Below are positions 24,741-33,787 of a stretch of 34,513 bases of DNA, in pieces. This stretch comes from Bacteroidales bacterium. GTDB lineage: Bacteria > Bacteroidota > Bacteroidia > Bacteroidales > Salinivirgaceae. The translations under genes were made by a program, and so were the position numbers. Each line of letters opens with the position of its first letter. The first letter of the stretch is position 1. The DNA lies in contig JAAYQU010000026.1 of the NCBI GenBank assembly GCA_012519055.1, forward strand, positions 1 through 34,513. The letters are read 5' to 3'. The notes below the pieces were generated by a model, which did no database searches, had not been told where the DNA came from, and worked only from the letters and a program-made list of their open reading frames with translations.

Positions 24741-25328
24741 TTATTCTCCAATTACAACCTGAGAATATCTTATTACCTTATCATTCAACATGTAACCCTT
24801 TTTAATTACATCTACAATTTTTCCTTTCAGCTCTTCGCTTGGAGCAGGTATCTTTGTTACAGCTTCGTGTTTGTCAAGATCAAACTCATTGTCCGTTGTT
24901 TCAATCACTGTTACTCCATTTTGCTTCAAAAAATCAATAAATTTGGAGTGAATTAGGTTTATACCTGTTTTAACAGCCTCAATATCTTTCGACTGTTCAA
25001 TGTTTTGAATAGCCCTCTCAACGTCATCTATTACAGGTAAAATGTCTTTAAAAATATCCTCACCGGCGCTTTTAATCAGTTCAATACGCTCACGCAGTGT
25101 ACGCCGCTTGTAATTATCAAACTCGGCAACTAACCTGATGTACTTATCGTTCATCTCATCAAGCTGATTTTTCAAAATCTCCTCATTGCACACTTCTTGT
25201 TCCTCTGCAACTGGAGTCTCCTGCTCGTCAATTTCGTTTGTTTGCTCTGTTTGCTTCGATTGAGCAACAGTCTCTTCTAAAATTTCTTTTTTAATTTCTT
25301 TCTCTTTTGATTTATCTTTTTTCGACAT
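24741..25328 (-). CDS. grpE: GrpE, nucleotide exchange factor of DnaK
   Basis: 195 residues. A charged, Glu/Lys/Gln-rich N-terminal coiled coil (about 1-60), the long helix with KYIRLVAEFDNYKRRTLRERIELIKSAGEDIFKDILPVIDDVERAI, and the C-terminal beta domain with KGYMLNDKVIRYSQVVIGE, the family signature. It releases ADP from DnaK. First gene of grpE-dnaJ, with a -7 box at 25356-25363. Confidence 0.97.
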   Translation of the reverse strand: MSKKDKSKEKEIKKEILEETVAQSKQTEQTNEIDEQETPVAEEQEVCNEEILKNQLDEMNDKYIRLVAEFDNYKRRTLRERIELIKSAGEDIFKDILPVIDDVERAIQNIEQSKDIEAVKTGINLIHSKFIDFLKQNGVTVIETTDNEFDLDKHEAVTKIPAPSEELKGKIVDVIKKGYMLNDKVIRYSQVVIGE

Positions 25329-25355
25329 AGCTTACTTGTTTTCTCTCTTATCGTG

Positions 25356-25363
25356 CAAAGATA
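25356..25363 (-). promoter_or_regulatory. Candidate promoter -7 box of grpE-dnaJ
   Basis: CAAAGATA reads TATCTTTG on the minus strand, a match to TAnnTTTG, 28 bases before the grpE start. After a 19-base gap comes TTTC, one base off the -33 element TTTG. No CIRCE-type inverted repeat is visible nearby. Confidence 0.5.
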
Positions 25364-25467
25364 TTGCCAATTGTTAAAGAATGAAAATTTGGCACAACAA
25401 AATACAAAAAGGTGTCATAGTGACAAAGAAAGTTGAAAGCTAAAAGTAGAAAGTTGCAAGAAATTGG

Positions 25468-25492
25468 GACACAGATTAAACAGTTTTACACG
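25468..25492. repeat. Dispersed 25-base repeat (inverted copy at 33563-33587)
   Basis: GACACAGATTAAACAG at the start of this stretch is related in inverted orientation to 33563-33587 at 21 of 25 positions. It lies in the gene-free stretch 25329-25542, beside AT-rich repeats of TTAATTG/TTCATTG (about 25500-25545). Confidence 0.5.
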
Positions 25493-25542
25493 GAACATTA
25501 ATTAATTGATTTTCAGTTAGTTAATTGCTTATTGTTAATTGT

Positions 25543-25731
25543 TCATTGTTTATCTGGAATAATTATCCAAAGAATAATATAAGCCAAAATTCCAGTAAAC
25601 ACCACACCAATAAGCGATAGTAAAATGTATCCTATTCTCACTAAAGATATATCTAAACCAAAGTATTCTGCAATACCTGCACAAACACCAGCTATAATCT
25701 TATCGTCTGAACGGGTTAATTTCTTTTTCAT
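25543..25731 (-). CDS. PspC-domain small membrane protein
   Basis: A 62-residue protein that consists of little but the PspC domain: KKLTRSDDKIIAGVCAGIAEYFGLDISLVRIGY, then one hydrophobic segment (about 34-57, ILLSLIGVVFTGILAYIILWIIIP). Stand-alone PspC-domain proteins of this size are common in Bacteroidota and are linked to membrane-stress responses by analogy to the phage-shock system. Nothing else of that system is in the window. It stands alone between grpE and a divergent histidine kinase gene. Confidence 0.85.
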   Translation of the reverse strand: MKKKLTRSDDKIIAGVCAGIAEYFGLDISLVRIGYILLSLIGVVFTGILAYIILWIIIPDKQ

Positions 25732-25927
25732 TTTTGATCTATTTGTTTTATCATCGTAAAAATAATTGTTTTTTTACTCCTAAATCATACACAATTTACA
25801 AAAAAAACAATTAAGACTGTTTTACAAATATTTAAATACTGTTTTAAAGCACTTTATTTGTAGTTATGTATCGTGAATCAATAAAAAATTATATCTTTCG
25901 GATATATTTTTACCATATAGCTGAGAA

Positions 25928-28900
25928 ATGAGAAAGTATCTAATAGCATTTGCTGTGGTTTTTTTAACGCATTGCATGGCATTGCAAGGTAAAACACAAC
26001 ATCAGGTGGACTCAATGCTATCGGTTATTGACACACTGCCTTTAAAAGAAAAAATCAATACTTACGAGGTAATTATAAAATATTATTCTCGAAAAAAACC
26101 ATACTTAGGAGTAAAATATGCTTTAGAATGCCTTGATGTTGTAAACCTGAACAATGTAGACACTCTAACCTATGCTAACATCTTAAATTTGGTTGGTTCA
26201 TCGTATTGGTATCAAAAAGACGAAACATCGGCACTTGATTTCTTTATTAAAAGCCTTGATTTACGAGAAAAGATTAATGACTCAGCCGGAATTTCAAAGT
26301 CTTTAAATAATGTTGGGGTTATTTACATAACCTCAAAAAGATATGAAGAGGCCATTGAGATATACAACCGTTCATTAGATATAAAAAAACAACTGGGAGA
26401 TTCCATTGGTATTGCGGCAGGCTATATAAACCTTGGGAAAATATATAATGATACTGATCAAAGCGAAATTGCATTAGATTATTTCTCTAAGGCCGTACCA
26501 ATTCTAGAGTCACGCGATGACAAAACACAACTGTCATCGTGCTACAACAATATCGGTGTAGTTTACATGCATAACACACATTTTTTGAAAGCTATTGATT
26601 ATTTATTAAAAGCCGATTCTATTGCAGTCAACAATAATAACGATTTTGGGTTAGCAGATATTAGAATGAATCTTGGAAGGTGTTATGAGAATTTAGGAGA
26701 CTATGGTAAAGCTTTACACTATTACGATGATGTTATAACCTTAGGTAAGAAACTCAATAATATTCCACGTCTTCAATCGGTATATTCCAAATTAGCAAAC
26801 ACATACGAAAAATTCGGGAATTACGCAAAAGCACTTCAATATTTTAAGATAGCAAGTAAATTTGACGACTCAATTCAAAAAATTAAAGAAGAGGAAAGAT
26901 TTTTCGAACTCCAAATGAAGTTCGAACAAGAGAAATATGAAAAAGAAATCGAAGTTTTAAGGCAAAAAACTGATATTCAACAGTTTCAAATAGAGAAAAG
27001 CCGTTTTAGATACAGTATTTTATTCGCTATAATTATAATAGTAATATTTCTATTTTACCTATTCTACATTAAATACAAACTTAAAAGCAAACACAATAAA
27101 GAACTAGACCAGAAAATTCAAGAACGCACCGCATCTTTACAACAAGAAATTATAGAACGAAAAAGGATTCAAGAAAAAGAGTTAGAGGCACAAGAACGTT
27201 TCAAATATATCTTGAATACTCTACCTATGGGTGTACTACATTATGAAAAAAGTGGTGTTATCTTAAGTGTAAATCCTGAGTTTGCGATAATGCTTGACAC
27301 ATCAGTTGAATCAATAAGAGCACGAAAAATATACGATATAATAGATGACAGTTATCTGTTAGATAGACTTTATGGGGCATTTAACGACAAAGCTACTGAA
27401 TTTGAACACACCATAACAGTCAACGGGAAAAGCTTAAATATCTTTGTTTACATTAACAGTGTATATTCTGCAAACGGTAAATCTCTAGGTGCATTTGCAA
27501 TATTTGAAGATATTACTGTCAGGAAAAAAAATGAAGAGATAATAAAAGCTAACGAAGCCCGATTTAAAGATTTAGCAGATAGTTTGCCCGAAATGGTTAG
27601 TGAAATAGACAACCAAGGTTATATAAAATATGCAAATAAGCTGTTTTTTGAAAAACTTGGATACGATCCTGAATTTATTAGCCGAGGTTTTCATGCCCTT
27701 AGACTTTTCCCAAAATCTGACAGAAAAAAAATATCCACTCTTTTTCGAAATTTTAATAGCTTAAAGTTTCGAGAGGTACAAGAAGAGGTAACCATTGTTA
27801 CACTCAATAATAAAACATTTGATGCTCTAATAAAAGTAAATGCAATAATAAAAAATGATATAGTTACCGGCTTGCGTAGTATTATTATCGACATTTCAAA
27901 TCAAAAGAAACATGAAACGGAACTTAAGAACGCTAAGGAAAAAGCCGAGGAGGCAGATAGACTGAAATCTGCATTTTTAGCTAATATTAGACACGAAATA
28001 CGCACGCCCATGAATGGGATAATTGGTTTTAGCGAATTAATCCGTGACCAAGACCTTTCAGAAGCACAACGTAAAGAGTATTTAGATATTATTATCAAAA
28101 GTAGCAACCAATTGCTTCAAATTGTCGATGATATGGTAAATATCTCAATTGTAGAAGCCGGGAAAATTGATATTTCCAACCATAAAGTTGACTTAGAACA
28201 ATTCTTTAATGAACTTTTCGTCTTTTCTAGTGGACATGCAGCATCACTAAATGATAAAATTACAGTTGTTTCAAGATATATGCTGCCCGACGATGCTGGA
28301 GTTGTTTGGATTGACGGCACAAAACTTCAACAAGTTTTTAACAGCCTGATTAACAATGCCATAAAGTTCACAAAAGAGGGTTTTGTCGAGTTCGGATGCT
28401 ATCTTTCACGTAACAATCTTATCAAGTTTTTTGTCAAAGACACGGGGATTGGAATTTCAGAAGAAAATCAAAATATAATTTTTGATCATTTCAGGCAAGG
28501 TGATCATACAACAATTCCAGAATATGGAGGAACCGGATTAGGACTCACAATCAGTAAAGCAATAATAGAGCTAATGGGCGGTAAATTGTGGGTTGAAAGC
28601 GAAATAGGCAAAGGATCAACCTTCTATTTTACTTTGCCATATATCCAGTACACCGAAGATCACGAGTTAAAAAACAATGAAACCTATACAAAGTGGAATT
28701 ACAAAACACTTTTACTATATGATTCAAACTATAAAACCACCAGAGAAATACAAAATATTTTAATCCCTAGTGGGATCAAAATCATTAATATTTCTGATAG
28801 TCAAAAACTACTGGATACTTTAGAACAAAACAGTTCTATTGACGTAATTATTTTGGAAAGTCAATATTCTCACAACAGCGAATTTTCATTGATAAAAGAT

Positions 28901-29062
28901 ATTAGAGCTAAAAATGAAGATGTTCCCATTGTAGTTCTATTACCAAAAGCCTCGCTAAAAGAGAAGAAGCAAATTTTTGCAGATGGTTGTAACGACTATT
29001 TTGTATTACCTGTCAACAAATTTGTTTTAATGTCGAAACTAAATAGTTTCTTAGATAAATAG
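25928..29062 (+). CDS. TPR-PAS hybrid histidine kinase with degenerate receiver
   Basis: A 1044-residue sensor kinase. Signal peptide (about 1-22), TPR repeats (about 60-325, outside), a short coiled coil, one membrane segment (about 361-382), a cytoplasmic coiled coil (about 390-430), two PAS domains (about 430-545 and 550-660), a HisKA domain with His689 in NIRHEIRTPMNG, a HATPase (N-box NSLINNAIKF at 805-814; G-boxes DTGIGIS and GGTGLGLTI) and a C-terminal receiver (about 925-1044). The receiver has Glu977 in the place of the phospho-accepting Asp (VIILESQYS), Leu1027 in the place of the conserved Lys before Pro, and Tyr at one acidic-pair position, so it is unlikely to be phosphorylated. 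The input to the TPRs is unknown. A MutT-type gene follows 14 bases later. Confidence 0.9.
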   Translation: MRKYLIAFAVVFLTHCMALQGKTQHQVDSMLSVIDTLPLKEKINTYEVIIKYYSRKKPYLGVKYALECLDVVNLNNVDTLTYANILNLVGSSYWYQKDETSALDFFIKSLDLREKINDSAGISKSLNNVGVIYITSKRYEEAIEIYNRSLDIKKQLGDSIGIAAGYINLGKIYNDTDQSEIALDYFSKAVPILESRDDKTQLSSCYNNIGVVYMHNTHFLKAIDYLLKADSIAVNNNNDFGLADIRMNLGRCYENLGDYGKALHYYDDVITLGKKLNNIPRLQSVYSKLANTYEKFGNYAKALQYFKIASKFDDSIQKIKEEERFFELQMKFEQEKYEKEIEVLRQKTDIQQFQIEKSRFRYSILFAIIIIVIFLFYLFYIKYKLKSKHNKELDQKIQERTASLQQEIIERKRIQEKELEAQERFKYILNTLPMGVLHYEKSGVILSVNPEFAIMLDTSVESIRARKIYDIIDDSYLLDRLYGAFNDKATEFEHTITVNGKSLNIFVYINSVYSANGKSLGAFAIFEDITVRKKNEEIIKANEARFKDLADSLPEMVSEIDNQGYIKYANKLFFEKLGYDPEFISRGFHALRLFPKSDRKKISTLFRNFNSLKFREVQEEVTIVTLNNKTFDALIKVNAIIKNDIVTGLRSIIIDISNQKKHETELKNAKEKAEEADRLKSAFLANIRHEIRTPMNGIIGFSELIRDQDLSEAQRKEYLDIIIKSSNQLLQIVDDMVNISIVEAGKIDISNHKVDLEQFFNELFVFSSGHAASLNDKITVVSRYMLPDDAGVVWIDGTKLQQVFNSLINNAIKFTKEGFVEFGCYLSRNNLIKFFVKDTGIGISEENQNIIFDHFRQGDHTTIPEYGGTGLGLTISKAIIELMGGKLWVESEIGKGSTFYFTLPYIQYTEDHELKNNETYTKWNYKTLLLYDSNYKTTREIQNILIPSGIKIINISDSQKLLDTLEQNSSIDVIILESQYSHNSEFSLIKDIRAKNEDVPIVVLLPKASLKEKKQIFADGCNDYFVLPVNKFVLMSKLNSFLDK

Positions 29063-29076
29063 CATTTTATTTAAAG

Positions 29077-29469
29077 ATGTATATTGATGTTTGCTGCGCA
29101 ATAATCAAAAAAGATGGAAAAATATTAGCTGCAAAACGTAAACCAATAGGTTTGCGAGGAGGAATGTGGGAGTTCCCGGGCGGGAAAATAGAGGAAAACG
29201 AAACACCCGAAGATTGTATTAAAAGAGAAATCATTGAAGAGTTGGGTATGAAAATTGAAATAATAAAAAAGCTCCCAACAGTCAAACATAGTTACCACGA
29301 TATAAATATCAGACTAACACCCTTTTTTGCATCTGCTTTATCTGAAATTACCCGATTAGAGAGTCACGAAAAAGCTGACTTTTTTGAAAAGAGCGAACTC
29401 TCAAACCTTAAATGGTCTGAAGCCGACCGTTTAGTTTTAAACCAATGGTTGAAAGAGTCAAATCGTTAA
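29077..29469 (+). CDS. Nudix hydrolase of the MutT type
   Basis: A 130-residue protein with a complete Nudix box at 36-58: a Gly, Glu42, then REIIEELG at 50-57, which fits GX5EX7REUXEEXGU. The opening VCCAIIKKDGKILAAKRKP and GLRGGMWEFPGGK are typical of MutT/8-oxo-dGTP diphosphatases, which clean the nucleotide pool of oxidised dGTP; other nucleotide substrates are possible. The start is the ATG 14 bases after the kinase stop, so both genes may be on one transcript. Confidence 0.9.
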   Translation: MYIDVCCAIIKKDGKILAAKRKPIGLRGGMWEFPGGKIEENETPEDCIKREIIEELGMKIEIIKKLPTVKHSYHDINIRLTPFFASALSEITRLESHEKADFFEKSELSNLKWSEADRLVLNQWLKESNR

Positions 29470-29730
29470 AATACAAATACATTTTGTGGCTGTTCTACAA
29501 TAAAAGTATGATTTTTACATTTTTTCAATATCATAAAATATACTCAGCAGCCTAAACCACAAACATAATAGAACATTGCATCTTCCCCAACAGAAAACAT
29601 CTATTGGAAAATAAATATTATATTGGCAAACCTCGTACATAATGATATTCGTCTTAGCCGTTATTTAGTTGAATTTATCAATTAATTTTAAAAGTAAAGT
29701 AAATTATACAAAAGAAAAAGAACAATACGT

Positions 29731-30924
29731 ATGAAAACACTAACACTAATAACCACCCTTTTACTAATCTGCTTACAAACTGTAGCACAAGATTTTTGGG
29801 TGCCATTAGATACACCTGAAAATTTTTGGGTACGTGCTATGACCTCAAATAGCCATGGCGTTTATTTTGGATTAAAAGATGGTGTTTACAGAACTTTAGA
29901 CAATGGAAAAACAATTGAAAAAACCGGATTAAACTCTGCCGTACGATCATTTACGGTTGATGCAAATGACCGTATTTACGCAGGCTCGTGGAATTTGCAC
30001 TCTTCTGACAATAACGGCGATACATGGGATACTATTCCAACACCCGAAGTCCCTTGTGCAATACATGTTAACGAAAAGTTTATTGTTTTTAGTAATGGGG
30101 GCAGAATATATAAAAAAAACCTCCACGACACAGTTTGGACAATAGTTTTCGAAGACTACTACGATTCTCCTATAACCTCCTTTACTCAGAATAATGAAGG
30201 GGCTTTATTTGCCGGAACTATAAATTTTTTCGCAAATAGTGATATCCTATTCTCTTTTGATAGTGGAAACACATGGGAAAGCTGCTGGCAAGACGACAAC
30301 CACGTTCAATCGCTTGCGACAAACTCAATAGACTACATCTTTGCAGGCACACGTTTTGGTTTTTTTCGCTCAACCAATAACGGAAACACTTGGGAAAGAA
30401 AGAAATTAGCAGATGTACAAGCTATAATAATTGATTCAAACGATCGGATTTTTATAGGATGTACAGACGAATACGGAGGACCGGGTTGTGTACTTTATTC
30501 TGACGACCACGGTGACACATGGGAGGATATAACTCAGGGCTTAACTAATCTTAGGATCGAAAAAATGGCTCTCTCTTCTGATGGTTATCTTTTATTGGTT
30601 GTCGGATGTAGTAGTAATGTATCCTCTCTCTTTCGGACAATAACACCAGTGTCAACCAATATTCAAAATATTGTAAAACATGAACAGCTATTAATCTTTC
30701 CAAATCCAGTTAATAATATGCTAACATATAGCACTAAACAACCATTAGAGGGGAAAAATGCACTGATAAAAATATACAATATAAATGGAGAAAAAACTTT
30801 AGAAAAAGAAATACAACTTTCAAGTAATAATAGTTTGGATATATCTTATTTAAAAACTGGTACATATATTTTTCATTTACAATTAAACAGTCAAATATTA
30901 ACTAAAAAAATCATAAAACTCTAA
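29731..30924 (+). CDS. Secreted Asp-box repeat protein with T9SS sorting domain
   Basis: A 397-residue protein: signal peptide 1-19, Asp-box (BNR) repeats at about 91-99, 175-182, 214-221 and 257-264 (SSDNNGDTW, SFDSGNTW, STNNGNTW, SDDHGDTW) with a degenerate fifth at 55-62, which suggests a beta-propeller, then a type A T9SS C-terminal sorting domain (about 318-397, with LIFPNPVNNML, LKTGTYIFHLQ and a final KKIIKL). It is thus expected to be exported through the outer membrane by type IX secretion. Propellers of this kind occur in sialidases and in adhesive proteins; there are no sialidase catalytic residues I can identify. A good terminator follows. Confidence 0.88.
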   Translation: MKTLTLITTLLLICLQTVAQDFWVPLDTPENFWVRAMTSNSHGVYFGLKDGVYRTLDNGKTIEKTGLNSAVRSFTVDANDRIYAGSWNLHSSDNNGDTWDTIPTPEVPCAIHVNEKFIVFSNGGRIYKKNLHDTVWTIVFEDYYDSPITSFTQNNEGALFAGTINFFANSDILFSFDSGNTWESCWQDDNHVQSLATNSIDYIFAGTRFGFFRSTNNGNTWERKKLADVQAIIIDSNDRIFIGCTDEYGGPGCVLYSDDHGDTWEDITQGLTNLRIEKMALSSDGYLLLVVGCSSNVSSLFRTITPVSTNIQNIVKHEQLLIFPNPVNNMLTYSTKQPLEGKNALIKIYNINGEKTLEKEIQLSSNNSLDISYLKTGTYIFHLQLNSQILTKKIIKL

Positions 30925-30952
30925 TTGAATTTTTACTAACAAAAAATAATAT

Positions 30953-30987
30953 AAAGATAGAGTGGCATACCATTCTATCTTTTTTTA
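30953..30987 (+). terminator. Rho-independent terminator after the T9SS protein gene
   Basis: AAAGATAGAGTGG (30953-30965) pairs with CCATTCTATCTTT (30970-30982) at 12 of 13 positions around a four-base loop, with a seven-base T-run ending at 30987. Confidence 0.85.
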
Positions 30988-31034
30988 ATTAGCTTTGCAT
31001 TAAATATTTGAGTTCACATATTTTGCTAATTAGA

Positions 31035-32987
31035 ATGTACCGAAAGATTCTTATTCTGTTTCTCCTAATAATGTCCCTGCAGTCGCAAGCACAACTTAAT
31101 GTTGCGTACTATATCGGCTCGGGGCGGTACGATTTGTATAAAGAGAACTATATAAGCGCAGTAGCCCGCTTTACAGCCGTTATAAATAGCAAGCCAAAAC
31201 TTACGGAAGCTTGGTTTTTACGTGGAATAGCCAAATATAATCTAAACGATTTTCGTGGTGCCATGGAAGACTTTTCAATGGCAATTAAGATAAATCCGTT
31301 CTATTCAGATGCATTTCACTACAGAGGATTAACATTTGAACAGTTGGGCGATTTCAACAATGCTAAAGAAGACCTGGCAGCGGCTATGGAGTTAAATCCT
31401 GCAAATAGCCATATATACGCCGATATGGGAGTAATTCACATTATGCACGAGGAGCATGAAAAGGCTTTGGAATATTTCAACGAATCGCTAAAAATAGAAA
31501 AGACATTGCCCGACACATATTTTAATCGTGCAATTAGCCACGTACACTTAGGAGATACCGTACAGGCAATCAATGACTTAAAAACAGGAATACGGTTAAA
31601 CCCTTTTTCAGCCGAAGCACTACGCAGATTGGCAATAATCCAATATGAACAAAAAAATTATTCCGAAGCAATTATAAACCTTAATCAAGCATTGAAGTTA
31701 GACGAGGGAAATACCCTGATAATGTTTCAGCGAGCAATATCGTACTACCAATTAGAGAATTTTGACAAGGCTTTAGACGACCTACAGGCTATTTTAAAGA
31801 TTGATTCCACAAATGCATTGGTTTACTATAATCGAGCTGTACTGCTCACTGAATTAGGTAGATACAACGAAGCTATTGACGACTATACAGAAGCTATAAA
31901 CAACAATCCCGACAATATTCTCACATATTACAATCGTGCAGGTGCAAAAATTGCACTCAACAATTATCAAGGGGCATTGTATGATTACAATCGCGCAATT
32001 GAAATCTTTCCTGATTTTGCAACTGCGTATTTAAATCGTAGTTATGTAAAACAGATGCTTGGCGACGACAAAGGCGCATACTTGGATCATTTGAAAGCCG
32101 AAGAGATGATTGCCAAATATCGGACAGATAGCTCCGACACAACAGAATACGCCCAACTTCGTGATACAGCGGCGGATCTAAAACAAATGCTCGATTTTAA
32201 TAGCGAGTTTAGCAACAGCTTTACGCGTGGAAGAATACAAAATCAAGCCGTTGACATAAAGTTACAGCCAAACTATTCGGTTCAAGTTGCTAAGGTTCCG
32301 CCTGCAGAAAATTTGCCATTTATTAGTTCATTTTTTGCATATAATCAATCCGATGAGCATACAAACAATATATATCCTCGCTTGATGGTTAAGGATACTA
32401 CAGCTGCTCAGCCCTCAACTGTTGACTCATTGCTACAACCAGAACTCTTTATTGTTCAGAAAGTTATAGCGCAAGCTCAACAAGCAAATTATAATAAAGC
32501 ACTTGAACTGCTACGAGAATCCAAAGAGGTTTTTAAAACATTGTGGTTATACTATTTCCTTGAGGGAACCATAGAAGCCTCAATGGCTGAATATGTTTTT
32601 TCTATGTCGGAAATATCAACAACAATAAAGCTTACTGAAGATAAAACAACGTACCGCGCAACAAGTGACACCAGAACGGTTGTTGACTACAGCAAAGCCG
32701 AACAGGGGCTGAATAACTCAATTGAGCTGAATCCCAATTTCTCGTTATGTTACTATAACAAAGCAAATATTATGGCTTTATCGCAACGGTTTCGCGAGGC
32801 AATAGACGACTATTCAAAAGCAATAAGTATTGACGAAAGTTTACCACAAGCCTACTATAATCGAGGTCTTACCTTAATTTATCTAAAAGAGGTTGAGCGT
32901 GGATGTTTAGATATCAGTAAAGCTGGTCAACTTGGAATATCCGATTCCTATAATGTTATTAAACGATATTGTGAAACAAAAAAATAG
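31035..32987 (+). CDS. Large TPR-repeat protein, exported
   Basis: A 650-residue protein with a signal peptide (about 1-20, ending LQSQAQ), then about nine tandem TPR repeats (about 21-360), recognisable by the spacing of A..YN...F..A..DY/F and the Asn/Pro breaks (INPFYSDAFHYRGL, LNPANSHIYADMG, NNPDNILTYYNRAG). A less regular middle (about 360-560) and two or three further TPRs near the end (about 570-640). I chose the ATG at 31035, not the upstream TTG, because it gives a clean signal peptide. Probably a periplasmic or outer-membrane scaffold. The last base of its stop codon overlaps the possible GTG start of the next gene. Confidence 0.82.
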   Translation: MYRKILILFLLIMSLQSQAQLNVAYYIGSGRYDLYKENYISAVARFTAVINSKPKLTEAWFLRGIAKYNLNDFRGAMEDFSMAIKINPFYSDAFHYRGLTFEQLGDFNNAKEDLAAAMELNPANSHIYADMGVIHIMHEEHEKALEYFNESLKIEKTLPDTYFNRAISHVHLGDTVQAINDLKTGIRLNPFSAEALRRLAIIQYEQKNYSEAIINLNQALKLDEGNTLIMFQRAISYYQLENFDKALDDLQAILKIDSTNALVYYNRAVLLTELGRYNEAIDDYTEAINNNPDNILTYYNRAGAKIALNNYQGALYDYNRAIEIFPDFATAYLNRSYVKQMLGDDKGAYLDHLKAEEMIAKYRTDSSDTTEYAQLRDTAADLKQMLDFNSEFSNSFTRGRIQNQAVDIKLQPNYSVQVAKVPPAENLPFISSFFAYNQSDEHTNNIYPRLMVKDTTAAQPSTVDSLLQPELFIVQKVIAQAQQANYNKALELLRESKEVFKTLWLYYFLEGTIEASMAEYVFSMSEISTTIKLTEDKTTYRATSDTRTVVDYSKAEQGLNNSIELNPNFSLCYYNKANIMALSQRFREAIDDYSKAISIDESLPQAYYNRGLTLIYLKEVERGCLDISKAGQLGISDSYNVIKRYCETKK

Positions 32988-32992
32988 TGAAA

Positions 32993-33481
32993 ATGATTGG
33001 ACAAGAGATTGTTTATAATTACCTGAAAGAGCTTGGAATTGAATTTGAATACTACGAACACCCACCAATACCAACAATAGAAGATGCCAAAATTCACAAA
33101 TGGTGGTTAGACGCAGTATTTTGTAAAAACATCTTTTTTAGAAATCATAAGGGAAATCGTCATTATCTGGTGATAGTACATCACGATGCTCAATTAGAAA
33201 TCAGTGCTCTTGAAAAAAAACTAAAACAAGGGAAACTCACGTTTGCATCAGAAAAACGAATGACAAAATATTTAGGATTAATGCCCGGCTCCGTCTCCCC
33301 TTTTGGACTTCTCAACGATAAAGAAAACCACGTACACACATTTTTTGATCCTGCACTAAAAGAAGCCGAAAAGCTTAGTTTCCACCCAAATGACAACAGA
33401 GCCACCATAGTTTTAAAATCCGAAGATTTTTGGAAATATATGAACTCTTTAAAAAACAGTTACGAGTTTATGGAGTTTTAA
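32993..33481 (+). CDS. ProX/PrdX-type prolyl-tRNA editing protein
   Basis: A 162-residue YbaK/EbsC-fold protein. Phrases that fit the ProX/PrdX group are EYYEHPPIPTIEDA at the start, KNIFFRNHKGNRHYLVIVHHD, and LMPGSVSPFGLLNDKENHVH with the conserved GSVSPFG loop. These proteins remove alanine or cysteine misattached to tRNA-Pro; which one here is not known. The start is either ATG at 32993 or GTG at 32987 (two residues longer), which overlaps the TPR gene's stop by one base, suggesting translation coupling. A gene-free stretch with a TPP riboswitch follows. Confidence 0.88.
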   Translation: MIGQEIVYNYLKELGIEFEYYEHPPIPTIEDAKIHKWWLDAVFCKNIFFRNHKGNRHYLVIVHHDAQLEISALEKKLKQGKLTFASEKRMTKYLGLMPGSVSPFGLLNDKENHVHTFFDPALKEAEKLSFHPNDNRATIVLKSEDFWKYMNSLKNSYEFMEF

Positions 33482-33562
33482 CCCCAAACCCTTAAAAAAT
33501 TAGAAAGTAAAAGCGATTAATAATGAACAATTGCATGGTTTTCAGTTAATTCATTAAAAACC

Positions 33563-33587
33563 TGTGTAAATCCGTTCAATCTGTGTC
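33563..33587. repeat. Dispersed 25-base repeat, inverted copy of 25468-25492
   Basis: TGTGTAAATCCGTTCAATC is part of a CTGTGTAAATC...CTGTGTCATCTGTGTTC stretch at 33562-33597, a type of dispersed repeat common in Bacteroidota. It matches 25468-25492 inverted at 21 of 25 positions. Confidence 0.55.
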
Positions 33588-33627
33588 ATCTGTGTTCAAA
33601 TTTCTTTTCCCTTTTAACTTTTTTTGT

Positions 33628-33635
33628 TAACTTTG
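33628..33635 (+). promoter_or_regulatory. Candidate -7 box upstream of the TPP riboswitch
   Basis: TAACTTTG is an exact match to TAnnTTTG and lies 16 bases before the riboswitch starts, so the transcript would begin just before the aptamer. The -33 element is weak. Confidence 0.55.
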
Positions 33636-33650
33636 TCACCGATATAATAC

Positions 33651-33725
33651 AATGGGGTGCCTTACTTTCAGGCTGAGATCATACCCTTAGAACCTGATCC
33701 GGATAATGCCGGCGAAGGGAAAAGT
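33651..33725 (+). promoter_or_regulatory. TPP riboswitch (THI element)
   Basis: The conserved aptamer parts are present in order: GGGGTGCC (33654-33661), GGCTGAGA (33671-33678), ACCC (33682-33685), GAACCTGATCCGGATAATGCC (33690-33710 with adjacent GGCG) and AAGGGA. It binds thiamin pyrophosphate and lowers expression of the gene behind it. It lies 62 bases ahead of a TonB-dependent receptor gene, so the receptor is expected to be repressed when TPP is plentiful. Confidence 0.97.
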
Positions 33726-33750
33726 TTTTCGTATCTCATTTTTTTTATCT

Positions 33751-33783
33751 CCCCATTGCTTTTTGTTAAACTATAAAAGCAAT
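33751..33783 (+). promoter_or_regulatory. Candidate expression platform: start-proximal hairpin and alternative pairing
   Basis: ATTGCTTTT (33755-33763) pairs perfectly with AAAAGCAAT (33775-33783), a hairpin ending four bases before the ATG at 33788, so it could hide the translation start. CCCCATT (33751-33757) overlaps its left arm and is fully complementary to AATGGGG at the aptamer's 5' edge (33651-33657). Confidence 0.6.
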
Positions 33784-33787
33784 AGAA

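Noticed and set aside
31008-31034. TTG start nine codons upstream of the TPR protein
   Set aside because: It would put polar residues ahead of a clean signal peptide that begins with ATG 31035.
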